DNA from: Streptomyces ochraceiscleroticus
GTDB lineage: Bacteria > Actinomycetota > Actinomycetes > Streptomycetales > Streptomycetaceae
NCBI RefSeq assembly: GCF_000720485.1
Contig: NZ_JOAX01000019.1
Location: 62,001-126,000 of the forward strand
Length of the DNA: 64,000 nt
Direction of reading: 5' to 3'
The notes below the pieces were generated by a model. That model ran no database searches, had not been told where the DNA came from, and saw only the letters and a list, made by a program, of their open reading frames with translations. Every line of letters starts with the position of its first letter. Positions within the stretch are counted from its first letter, which is position 1. A program made the translations under genes and the position numbers. Shown one piece after another: positions 24,169 through 30,841 of the stretch.

Positions 24169-25348
24169 GGCCGTGCCGCTGTGCCCCCTGCGGATGGGCC
24201 GCATCCGCAGGTTGCGGCAGGGTGGGTTCGGGCAGGGTGCGGAACAGCAGCCAGCTCAGTACGGGCATCAGAACCAGTGGCACCAATGCGGTTCGCAGGG
24301 ACGTCGCGTCAGCGACGCTGCCGATGACGGGGCTCACCAGACCACCGATGCTGACGGTCAGGCCGAGCGTGATCCCGCTGGCGGTGCCCACGCGGGAGGG
24401 CAGGTAATCCTGCCCGAGCGTGACCTGCAGCGAGAAGGGGACGTACAGGCCGGCCGAGGTCAACACGACGAACAGATACAACGCCGGGCCGGGTACGAAC
24501 ACCACGCCCGCGACCGATCCGGCCGTGAGCAGGTACGACCAGCGCGCGACGGTGACTCGGTTCCAGCGGTTGGCCAGCGTGCCGCCCAGCACGGAGCCCA
24601 CCGCGCCACCGAGGTAGAGCACGAACAGTGCCGCGGTGCCCGCCGCCGTGCTGCCGCCCATGCGCTCCTTGGCGAACAGTGAGATGAAGGTGCTCAGGCC
24701 GATGAAGACGATCGACCGGCACACCACGGCCAGCGACAGCTTTACGAACGACGCTCTGTCGTCGTCTCCGGCCGGCACCGCCGTACGGGCCCCGGCGGTC
24801 CGTTGCCGCTCCAGCGCACGCAGCATGGGAAGGCACAGCACGGCACCGACGAGCGCCGGCAGTACCAGCAGTGGCGTCAGGCGCAGACCGCCGCCGGCAA
24901 CAACAGCGGTGACCATGAGCGGGGCCACCGCGAAGCCGAGGTTGCCGCCGAGCGAGAACCAGCCCATCCCACTGTGGCTGCCCCGACTGGCAAGCCGGGC
25001 GACCCGTGCGGACTCGGGGTGATAGGCAGCCACGCCCACCCCGGACACCGCCACGAACACGAGGGTCAGCGCATAGGAGCCGCTCACCCCGCTCAGCGCG
25101 ATACCCAGACCGCCCAGCAGTGTGCTGAACGGGAGTAACCAGGGCAGCGACCAGCGGTCGGTGAGGACACCGAACGCCGGTTGTGCCACCGACGACAGCA
25201 GGGAGGCGGCAAGCACGATGCCCGAGACCGCGGCATAGCTGTAGGCACGCTCGGCGACGAAGAACGGCACCAGGGACGCCACAGCGCCCTGGTAGATGTC
25301 GACGCAGGCATGGCCGGCGGACAACAGGATGGAGGTATTCCTTCGCAC
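24128..25348 (-). CDS. MFS transporter, fosmidomycin-resistance (Fsr)-like
   Basis: A 406-residue 12-helix MFS protein. The loop-2 motif A appears as GVLTDRWSLPWLLPF and the mid-region YHPESARVARLASR is typical of Fsr-like drug efflux pumps; the second half holds GGTLANRWNR. The ATG at 25348 begins with a short basic head; GGAGGTATTC lies on the opposite strand, so the start is accepted mainly by homology-like text. It is divergent from an AraC regulator (54-bp gap) that probably controls it. Export of a small anionic inhibitor is the family role, and the substrate is unknown. Confidence 0.85.
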   Translation of the reverse strand: MRRNTSILLSAGHACVDIYQGAVASLVPFFVAERAYSYAAVSGIVLAASLLSSVAQPAFGVLTDRWSLPWLLPFSTLLGGLGIALSGVSGSYALTLVFVAVSGVGVAAYHPESARVARLASRGSHSGMGWFSLGGNLGFAVAPLMVTAVVAGGGLRLTPLLVLPALVGAVLCLPMLRALERQRTAGARTAVPAGDDDRASFVKLSLAVVCRSIVFIGLSTFISLFAKERMGGSTAAGTAALFVLYLGGAVGSVLGGTLANRWNRVTVARWSYLLTAGSVAGVVFVPGPALYLFVVLTSAGLYVPFSLQVTLGQDYLPSRVGTASGITLGLTVSIGGLVSPVIGSVADATSLRTALVPLVLMPVLSWLLFRTLPEPTLPQPADAAHPQGAQRHGLTSGHVPGTPGSR

Positions 25349-25365
25349 CCCTTGATGGTCGGCGT

Positions 25366-25387
25366 CGGAAGCTGTGTCGCACTTCCG
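25366..25387. promoter_or_regulatory. CGGAAG inverted repeat between MFS and AraC genes
   Basis: CGGAAG (25366-25371) and CTTCCG (25382-25387) with a 10-bp spacer occupy most of the 54-bp divergent region. One helical turn of spacing fits a dimeric regulator; AraC proteins more often use direct repeats, so this is uncertain. Confidence 0.35.
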
Positions 25388-25402
25388 TTAATCTGCCAGA
25401 CG

Positions 25403-26146
25403 ATGCCGAGTATCCGCCACGAGCCGGTCGCCCCGACCCGCACCCGGTCGCTGACACGCGATGCCGCGATAGGCGCCCACCGCCACGACGACCACCAGAT
25501 CGTCTACGCCGGCCGCGGAGTGCTGACCGTCACCACCAGCGCCGGTTCCTGGGTTGCCCCCGGCACCCGTGCCATCTGGATACCCGCCGGCACCGTGCAC
25601 GCCCATCAGGCCCACGGTGAACTCGAACTGCACCTGGTGGGGCTGCCGGTGACCGAGAACCCGCTCGCCCTGGAGACGCCGACCGTGCTCTCGGTGGGCC
25701 CGCTGCTGCGCGAACTGATCGTCGCTTACACACGTCCCCCGGGCGAGGACAGCCCCGAACGGGCGCGCATGCTCGCGGTGTTGCTCGACCAGCTGCGGGC
25801 CTCGCCCCAAGAGCCACTGCACCTGCCCACACCGACCGTGCCCCTGCTGCGGACGCTGTGCGACATTCTGTGCGCCGATCCGGCGGACAGCCGCACCCTC
25901 GCCGAACTGGGGCGTGAGGTGGGGGCGAGTGACCGCACTCTGTCCCGGCTGTTCCGCAGCAACCTCGGCATGACGTTCCCGCAGTGGCGCACTCAGTTGC
26001 GGCTCCACCACGCGCTGGTCCTGCTGGCCGAGAACACGCCCGTCACCGCGGCCGCGCACCTGTGCGGCTGGTCGTCCGCCAGCGCGTTCATCGACGCCTT
26101 CCGCCGCACTTTCGGCCACACGCCGGGTGCGCACCCGAAGGGCTGA
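25403..26146 (+). CDS. AraC-family regulator with cupin head
   Basis: A 247-residue regulator: a cupin-like sensor at about 10-90 (HRHDDHQIVYAGRGVLTV, then GTRAIWIPAGTVHAH) and two helix-turn-helix motifs at about 165-245 (TLAELGREVGASDRTLSRLF and ITAAAHLCGWSSASAFIDAF-like text), ending FGHTPGAHPKG. This is the usual AraC_binding/HTH_18 layout. It is divergent from the Fsr-like pump and convergent with the MHS transporter (13-bp gap). It probably activates the pump in response to its substrate. Confidence 0.87.
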   Translation: MPSIRHEPVAPTRTRSLTRDAAIGAHRHDDHQIVYAGRGVLTVTTSAGSWVAPGTRAIWIPAGTVHAHQAHGELELHLVGLPVTENPLALETPTVLSVGPLLRELIVAYTRPPGEDSPERARMLAVLLDQLRASPQEPLHLPTPTVPLLRTLCDILCADPADSRTLAELGREVGASDRTLSRLFRSNLGMTFPQWRTQLRLHHALVLLAENTPVTAAAHLCGWSSASAFIDAFRRTFGHTPGAHPKG

Positions 26147-26159
26147 TATCGCAGAGATG

Positions 26160-27497
26160 TCACTCCGAGGTGCCGCGTGCCGGCCGGTGGAGGACCAGGC
26201 AGACCGCGCTGAGTGCCGCCATCGCCGCGAAGGCGAGGGCCACCGGGGTCCAGGAGTTGCCCGTCGTGGTGAAGAGCCAGGTCGCGGCGGACGGGGCCGC
26301 GCTGCCGATCAGGCCCGCGAGCTGGAAGCTCATCGAGAGGCCGGTGTAGCGGACGCGGGGTGCGAACCAGCCGGACAGCAGGGTGCCGATCGACGCGTAC
26401 GCGATCGTGCTGGCGAGCATCGGGAGGCACATCGCCGCCCAAAGACCGCCCAGCGTACGGGTGTCGGCGAGCCAGAACATCGGGAAGGCGACGACGAGGT
26501 GCAGGAGGATGCCGGCCAGGGTCAGTCTGCGCATCCCGAAGCGGTCGGCGGCGAGCGCGGCCAGCGGGGTGCAGACGATGACGACGACGGAGGCCGCGGT
26601 GCCGGCGCCCGCGGCCTCGGACTCGGAGAAGCCGAGCTGTCCGACCGCGTACGTCGACATGAAGGTGACGATCACGTAGTAGCCGCCGACCGTGATCAGG
26701 AAGGCGCCGGTCGCCAGCAGCCAGGTGCGCCAGGCGTCCCGTACCACGCCGACGACCGGCGCCGCCTGCTTCGCCTCGCTCTCCTCCGCCGCGCGCGCCG
26801 CTTCGAACTCGGGTGACTCCTCGATCGAGGAGCGGATGACGAGGCCGAGCAGGACGAGGACGGCGGAGAGCAGGAAGGGAACGCGCCAGGCCCAGTCCAC
26901 CAGCGCGTCGTGACCGAAGAGGGCGACCAGCGAGAAGACACCGGTGGAGAGGAAGTAGCCGACGCCGTCGCCGACTTGGGGGAAGGAGCCGAAGAAGGCG
27001 CGGCGGCGGGGCGGGGCGTGTTCGACGGCGAAGAGCACCGCGCCGCCCCATTCGCCGCCGACGGCGAGCGACTGCGTCATCCGTATCAGGACGAGGAGGA
27101 CCGGCGCCGCGACGCCGAGCGTGGCGTAACCGGGCAGCAGGCCGACGGCGACGGTGGCCACCCCCATGAGCAGCATCGACCAGATCAGCGCCTTCTTGCG
27201 GCCGTACCGGTCGCCGATGTGCCCGAAGATGATCGCGCCGAGCGGGCGGCCGAGCGAGCCGACGAAGAGGGTGGTGAACGAGAGCAGAGTGCCGAACGCC
27301 GGGCCCGCGTCGGGGAAGAAGAGATCGGGAAAGACCAGCGCGGAAGCGGTCGCGTAGATGCCGAAGTCGTACCATTCCACGCTGGTACCGATCAGCGAGG
27401 CACCGGCGACCTTCCAGGGGTTGGCGCGGCGGGGCGAGGCGTCGCCCGGTGGCGGTGCGGAGCCCTCGGCGTTCTCCGGGGATGCAGCTGCGGTCAT
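26160..27497 (-). CDS. MHS-family metabolite:proton symporter
   Basis: A 445-residue MFS protein of the metabolite:H+ symporter family (ShiA/ProP/KgtP group). Helix 1 carries SVEWYDFGIYA, loop 2-3 FGHIGDRYGRKKAL and helix 4 RMTQSLAVGGEWGGA, all family hallmarks. The ATG at 27497 has GGAAGGAGCACGGGAG upstream. The promoter and operator upstream resemble those of the PLP decarboxylase, so importer and decarboxylase are probably co-regulated by the FadR-type gene between them. Likely substrate: the amino acid or organic acid consumed by the decarboxylase (inference). Confidence 0.9.
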   Translation of the reverse strand: MTAAASPENAEGSAPPPGDASPRRANPWKVAGASLIGTSVEWYDFGIYATASALVFPDLFFPDAGPAFGTLLSFTTLFVGSLGRPLGAIIFGHIGDRYGRKKALIWSMLLMGVATVAVGLLPGYATLGVAAPVLLVLIRMTQSLAVGGEWGGAVLFAVEHAPPRRRAFFGSFPQVGDGVGYFLSTGVFSLVALFGHDALVDWAWRVPFLLSAVLVLLGLVIRSSIEESPEFEAARAAEESEAKQAAPVVGVVRDAWRTWLLATGAFLITVGGYYVIVTFMSTYAVGQLGFSESEAAGAGTAASVVVIVCTPLAALAADRFGMRRLTLAGILLHLVVAFPMFWLADTRTLGGLWAAMCLPMLASTIAYASIGTLLSGWFAPRVRYTGLSMSFQLAGLIGSAAPSAATWLFTTTGNSWTPVALAFAAMAALSAVCLVLHRPARGTSE

Positions 27498-27514
27498 ACT
27501 CCCGTGCTCCTTCC

Positions 27515-27538
27515 AAATGGATCCATACGGACCCGAAT
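27515..27538. promoter_or_regulatory. Operator copy 1 (MHS transporter side)
   Basis: This 24-bp site matches the perfect palindrome at 28453-28476 at 17 of 24 positions, sharing the TGGATCC and CGGA cores. It sits 12 bp downstream of the MHS transporter's putative -10, where a bound GntR/FadR-type repressor would block transcription. Confidence 0.65.
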
Positions 27539-27550
27539 GAGATGCACGGG

Positions 27551-27579
27551 ACGGTATGGTCGCCCCGGAAGACTGTCAA
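27551..27579 (-). promoter_or_regulatory. Promoter of the MHS transporter gene
   Basis: On the minus strand a consensus -35 TTGACA (27579-27574), 17-bp spacer and TACCGT -10 (27556-27551). Transcription would start at about 27544, just before operator copy 1. Confidence 0.65.
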
Positions 27580-27619
27580 TAGGGTCTGAGCAAAGCCCTT
27601 TACCGACCGGGAGTCACAG

Positions 27620-28393
27620 GTGAACGGCACGGACGCGGAACAGGACGGGGCGCGGCGGTCCGCCTCGCGCGACGTCGTCGCCGAAGCGCTGCGCAAGCGC
27701 ATCGCGCTCGGCGGCTTCGAGCCCGGCGACCGGCTGCCCAGCGAGCGCGAGCTGGCGGCCGCGTTCGGCGCCGGGCGCAACACCGTTCGGCAGGCGCTGC
27801 GCCTACTGGCCGACGAGGGCCTGGTGGTGACCACACTCGGGCGCAGCGGCGGCACGCGGGTGGCCTCGGCCGCCCCTGTGGGCACCGCCGGTACCGGAGC
27901 GCAGGCCGCGGTGGCCGCCGAGATCCGGGCCGCGCTGCGCGACTACATGGAGTACCGGCAGGCCATCGAGCCGCTCGCGGCCCGGCTGGCCGCCGAGCGC
28001 GGCTCCACCGGCGCCCGCCGGGACCTGGTGAAGCTGCTGGACACGGAGGTCGGCGAGCTGCCCGACATCGGCGCGTACCACCGCGTGGACAGCCGCTTCC
28101 ACCTCGCCATCGCCGCGGCCGGCGGCAACGAGGTGCTGCACGAGGCGGTGGCCAGGGCCCGCTCGGAGATGTTCGCGGGCGGCAACGCGCTGTGGCTGCG
28201 CGCGGACTGGCATGTGGTGTACGGCGCGGAGGCGGAGCTGGGCTGCGTCTTCCGTGACGAGCACGAGGCGATCGCGCTGGCCGTGCTCGCCGGGGACGGC
28301 GCGACGGCGGAGCGCCGCATGCGGGAGCACCTGCAGGACTCGTACCGGCAGTTCCTGACCCTGCTGGACCACTTCGAAGGGCGGTCCGGCTGA
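27620..28393 (+). CDS. FadR/GntR-family regulator of importer and decarboxylase
   Basis: A 257-residue regulator with GntR winged helix (about 14-82: FEPGDRLPSERELAAAFGAG then NTVRQALRLLADEGLV) and FCD effector domain (about 105-245) with the metal-ligand pattern in SRFHLAIAAAGGN and EHEAIALAVLAGD. GTG 27620 has CGGGAG 6 nt upstream. It stands between the MHS importer (divergent) and the PLP decarboxylase (downstream), both preceded by the same GGATCC-type operator, so it is the likely repressor of both. Confidence 0.88.
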   Translation: MNGTDAEQDGARRSASRDVVAEALRKRIALGGFEPGDRLPSERELAAAFGAGRNTVRQALRLLADEGLVVTTLGRSGGTRVASAAPVGTAGTGAQAAVAAEIRAALRDYMEYRQAIEPLAARLAAERGSTGARRDLVKLLDTEVGELPDIGAYHRVDSRFHLAIAAAGGNEVLHEAVARARSEMFAGGNALWLRADWHVVYGAEAELGCVFRDEHEAIALAVLAGDGATAERRMREHLQDSYRQFLTLLDHFEGRSG

Positions 28394-28420
28394 GGGGTCG
28401 GGTACGGCTTCGGGCGCGGC

Positions 28421-28449
28421 TTGACCCTGCTCGGGGAGCACCTTACCCT
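28421..28449 (+). promoter_or_regulatory. Promoter of the PLP decarboxylase gene
   Basis: TTGACC (28421-28426), 17-bp spacer, TACCCT (28444-28449). The same design as the MHS transporter promoter. The operator palindrome starts 3 bp after the -10, so it covers the expected transcription start. Confidence 0.65.
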
Positions 28450-28452
28450 CCG

Positions 28453-28476
28453 AATTGGATCCGATCGGATCCAATT
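28453..28476. promoter_or_regulatory. Operator copy 2: perfect 24-bp palindrome
   Basis: Arms AATTGGATCC (28453-28462) and GGATCCAATT (28467-28476) flank GATC; the whole 24 bp is its own reverse complement. It lies between the -10 and the AGGAGG ribosome-binding site of the decarboxylase and matches the site before the MHS transporter. A strong repressor site for the adjacent FadR-type protein is inferred. Confidence 0.75.
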
Positions 28477-28499
28477 AGAAACTCAGGAGGTACCGGCCC

Positions 28500-29885
28500 A
28501 TGCACACCCACGACGAGGACCTCACCCGTCAGGTCATGGATCACCTCCGCCACCGCATGGCCCTGCCCGAGCCCCCGCTCGGCCGCCCCGGCGACCACGC
28601 CGAGCTCGGCGTCGCCCTCAAGGGGGCGATCGGCGCGGGCCCGCGGCCGGCCTCCGAGGTCCTCCGTACGTACGCCGAGGACATCGAGCCGGCCGTCATC
28701 TCCTGCGACCACCCCGCCTTCCTCGCCTTCATCCCCGGCGCGCCCACCAAGGCCGCCGCCCTCTTCGACATGATCGTCTCGGGATCCTCGCTGCACGGCG
28801 TCTCCTGGCTGGAGGCGTCAGGGGCGATCGCCGCCGAGAACCAGGTGCTGCGCCTCTTCGCGGATCTCGCGGGCCTCCCCGAGGGCGCCGGCGGCTGCTT
28901 CGTCAGCGGCGGCTCGGCCGGGAATCTCTCCGCGCTCGTCGTCGCCCGCGACACCGGCCGGCGCCGGCTCGGGCTCACTGGGCACGCGCCCGTCCGCATC
29001 GCCGTCAGCGACCAGGTGCACTCCTCCGTCGGCAACACCCTGCGCATCCTCGGCATCGACGCACTCGTCATACCGACCGAGGACCACCGGCTCACCGGCG
29101 AGGCCGTCCGCATCGCCCTGGCGGCCGCCGAGCACGACGGCGGGGCGCCCGTCGTCGCCGTGGTCGCCACTGCCGGCACCACCAACGCCGGGATACTCGA
29201 CGACCTCGCGGGCGTCGCCGCGCAGGCGCGCGCCCGCGACCTGTGGTTCCACGTCGACGCGGCCTACGGGGGCGGCGGCCTCTTCGTCCCCGAACTGCGG
29301 GCCCGGATGGCCGGCATCGAGCACGCCGACTCGCTCGTCATCGACCCGCACAAGTGGATGTTCGCGCCCTTCGACTGCGGCGCGCTGCTCTACCGCGACC
29401 CGCGCCTCGCCCAGGCCGTCCACACCCAGGACGCCTCCTACCTCGACGCGATACACGGGGACGGCGCGGGCGCCGACGACCTGGAGTGGAACCCGAGCGA
29501 CTACGCGTACCACCTCACCCGGCGCCCGCGCGGCCTGCCCCTGTGGTTCTCGCTCGCCGTGCACGGCACGGACGCGTACCGGGACGCGGTCGCCCGCGGC
29601 GTCCGGCTCGCCCAGTACACCGCCCGCCTCGCCGAGCGCACCGATGGCCTCGAACTCCTCCGTGAACCCGAGCTGTCCGTGGTGCTGATCCGCCGCACCG
29701 GCTGGCAGCCGCGTGACTATTACGCCTGGTCCAAGCGGCTGCTCGCCGCGGGCACGGCCTTCGTCACGCCGACCGTATGGGAGGGCGAGACCGTCGTACG
29801 CCTCGCCTTCCTGCACCCCGGCCTCACCGAGGAGACCGTCGAAGGCATCCTCGACTCACTGCACACTGAGGACGCCGCTCACTGA
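28500..29885 (+). CDS. PLP-dependent decarboxylase (group II, aromatic/acidic amino acid type)
   Basis: A 461-residue group II decarboxylase. His174 stacks on the PLP ring, Asp253 (HVDAAYGG) pairs with the pyridine nitrogen, and Lys285 (DPHKWMF) forms the Schiff base. AGGAGG lies 9 nt before the ATG. Family members decarboxylate aromatic amino acids, glutamate, aspartate or diaminobutyrate, or act as aldehyde synthases; the sequence alone does not decide. Shared regulation with an MHS importer suggests the cell takes up the substrate from outside. No amine oxidase or polyketide gene is adjacent. Confidence 0.9.
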   Translation: MHTHDEDLTRQVMDHLRHRMALPEPPLGRPGDHAELGVALKGAIGAGPRPASEVLRTYAEDIEPAVISCDHPAFLAFIPGAPTKAAALFDMIVSGSSLHGVSWLEASGAIAAENQVLRLFADLAGLPEGAGGCFVSGGSAGNLSALVVARDTGRRRLGLTGHAPVRIAVSDQVHSSVGNTLRILGIDALVIPTEDHRLTGEAVRIALAAAEHDGGAPVVAVVATAGTTNAGILDDLAGVAAQARARDLWFHVDAAYGGGGLFVPELRARMAGIEHADSLVIDPHKWMFAPFDCGALLYRDPRLAQAVHTQDASYLDAIHGDGAGADDLEWNPSDYAYHLTRRPRGLPLWFSLAVHGTDAYRDAVARGVRLAQYTARLAERTDGLELLREPELSVVLIRRTGWQPRDYYAWSKRLLAAGTAFVTPTVWEGETVVRLAFLHPGLTEETVEGILDSLHTEDAAH

Positions 29886-29904
29886 CAGCTCTGCCGGGAG
29901 CGGC

Positions 29905-30687
29905 TCAGCGCGTGCGCGGCCGGTAGCCGAGGCCGACCGACAGGTCGTTCGCGCCCTTGGTGGCCAGTTCGGCCAGTTCGGTCTCGCTGGAGTCCGTCCA
30001 GCGGATCATCGGGACGGAGACGGAGAGGGCGGCGACGACGCGGCCCGAGCTGTCGCGGACCGGGGCCGCGACGCAGGAGACGTCCGGGTTGGACTCGCGG
30101 TGCTCGGTGGCGGTGCCGCGCTCCCGGATGGCGGCGAGCTCGGTACGCAGTGCGTCCGGATCGGTGATGCTGCCGGGGGTCAGGGCGTCCAGTTCGCGGC
30201 CCTCGATGCGAGCGGCCAGCTCCGCTTCCGGGAGCGCGGCGAGCAGCATCTTGCCCACCGCCGTGCAGTGGGCGGGCAGCCGGCGGCCGGCCGCCGAGAC
30301 CATGCGGACGGCGTGCGTGGAGTCGACCTTGGCGATGTAGATGACGTCGGTGTCCTCCAGGATCGCGACGTGCACCGTCTCGTCGCAGGTGGCGGCCACC
30401 TCGCGGGCCACCCGCTGGCCCTCGGCGGCCAGGTCGAGCTGTTCGGCGTACCGGCTGCCGAGCTGGTACGCGCGGACGCCGAGGCGGTAGCGGCCCGGCT
30501 GGTCGGGTACGGGGACCAGATAGGAGCGGGCCGCCAGCGTGGTGAGCAGCTCGTGCACGGTGGTGCGCGGGAGCTGGAGCTTGCGCACCACGTCGGGGGC
30601 CGACTGCGGGCCGTCCGCCTCCAGGAACAGTTCGAGTATGTCCAGTGCCCGGGTCACCGCTGGGACCAGTCGCCCCATGCCGTTCAC
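29905..30687 (-). CDS. IclR-family regulator
   Basis: A 260-residue IclR protein: winged helix at about 6-68 (RALDILELFLEADGPQSAPD then LPRTTVHELLTTLAAR) and effector-binding domain at about 80-250 with CDETVHVAI, STHAVRMVS, HCTAVGKMLLA and DVSCVAAPVRD. GTG 30687 is chosen because GGAGG lies about 4 nt upstream; the ATG at 30678 has worse spacing. It is convergent with the PLP decarboxylase. A 37-bp imperfect palindrome lies just upstream, pointing to autoregulation. Its other targets are not evident in the window. Confidence 0.88.
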   Translation of the reverse strand: MNGMGRLVPAVTRALDILELFLEADGPQSAPDVVRKLQLPRTTVHELLTTLAARSYLVPVPDQPGRYRLGVRAYQLGSRYAEQLDLAAEGQRVAREVAATCDETVHVAILEDTDVIYIAKVDSTHAVRMVSAAGRRLPAHCTAVGKMLLAALPEAELAARIEGRELDALTPGSITDPDALRTELAAIRERGTATEHRESNPDVSCVAAPVRDSSGRVVAALSVSVPMIRWTDSSETELAELATKGANDLSVGLGYRPRTR

Positions 30688-30711
30688 CCACCCTCCGCCG
30701 CCGTCGCCAGA

Positions 30712-30748
30712 TGTTCGTGATTCCGGTCGATGGCCGGAATGACGAACA
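30712..30748. promoter_or_regulatory. Large inverted repeat upstream of the iclR-type gene
   Basis: Two 15-bp arms, 30712-30726 (TGTTCGTGATTCCGG) and 30734-30748 (CCGGAATGACGAACA), pair at 14 of 15 positions around a 7-nt spacer. The site begins 25 bp before the IclR start codon and is a probable autoregulatory operator. Confidence 0.65.
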
Positions 30749-30774
30749 CAGGGTAGGGGGATGAGGGTTCGGCT

Positions 30775-30804
30775 GTCGACGGCCGGGACGTACCGGCCGT
30801 CGAC
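30775..30804 (-). terminator. Terminator of the helD-type gene
   Basis: A perfect 12-bp stem GTCGACGGCCGG (30775-30786) and CCGGCCGTCGAC (30793-30804) with a 6-nt loop, 38 bp after the stop of the HelD-type gene. Extra GTCGAC copies follow at 30800-30810. Confidence 0.7.
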
Positions 30805-30841
30805 CGTCGACCGCAGGCTGTAGACCGCCGACCGGCGGCCC

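Noticed and set aside
24173..24682. Plus-strand ORFs opposite the Fsr-like transporter
   Set aside because: Gln/His/Arg-rich antisense text; the minus-strand product has 12 membrane segments.
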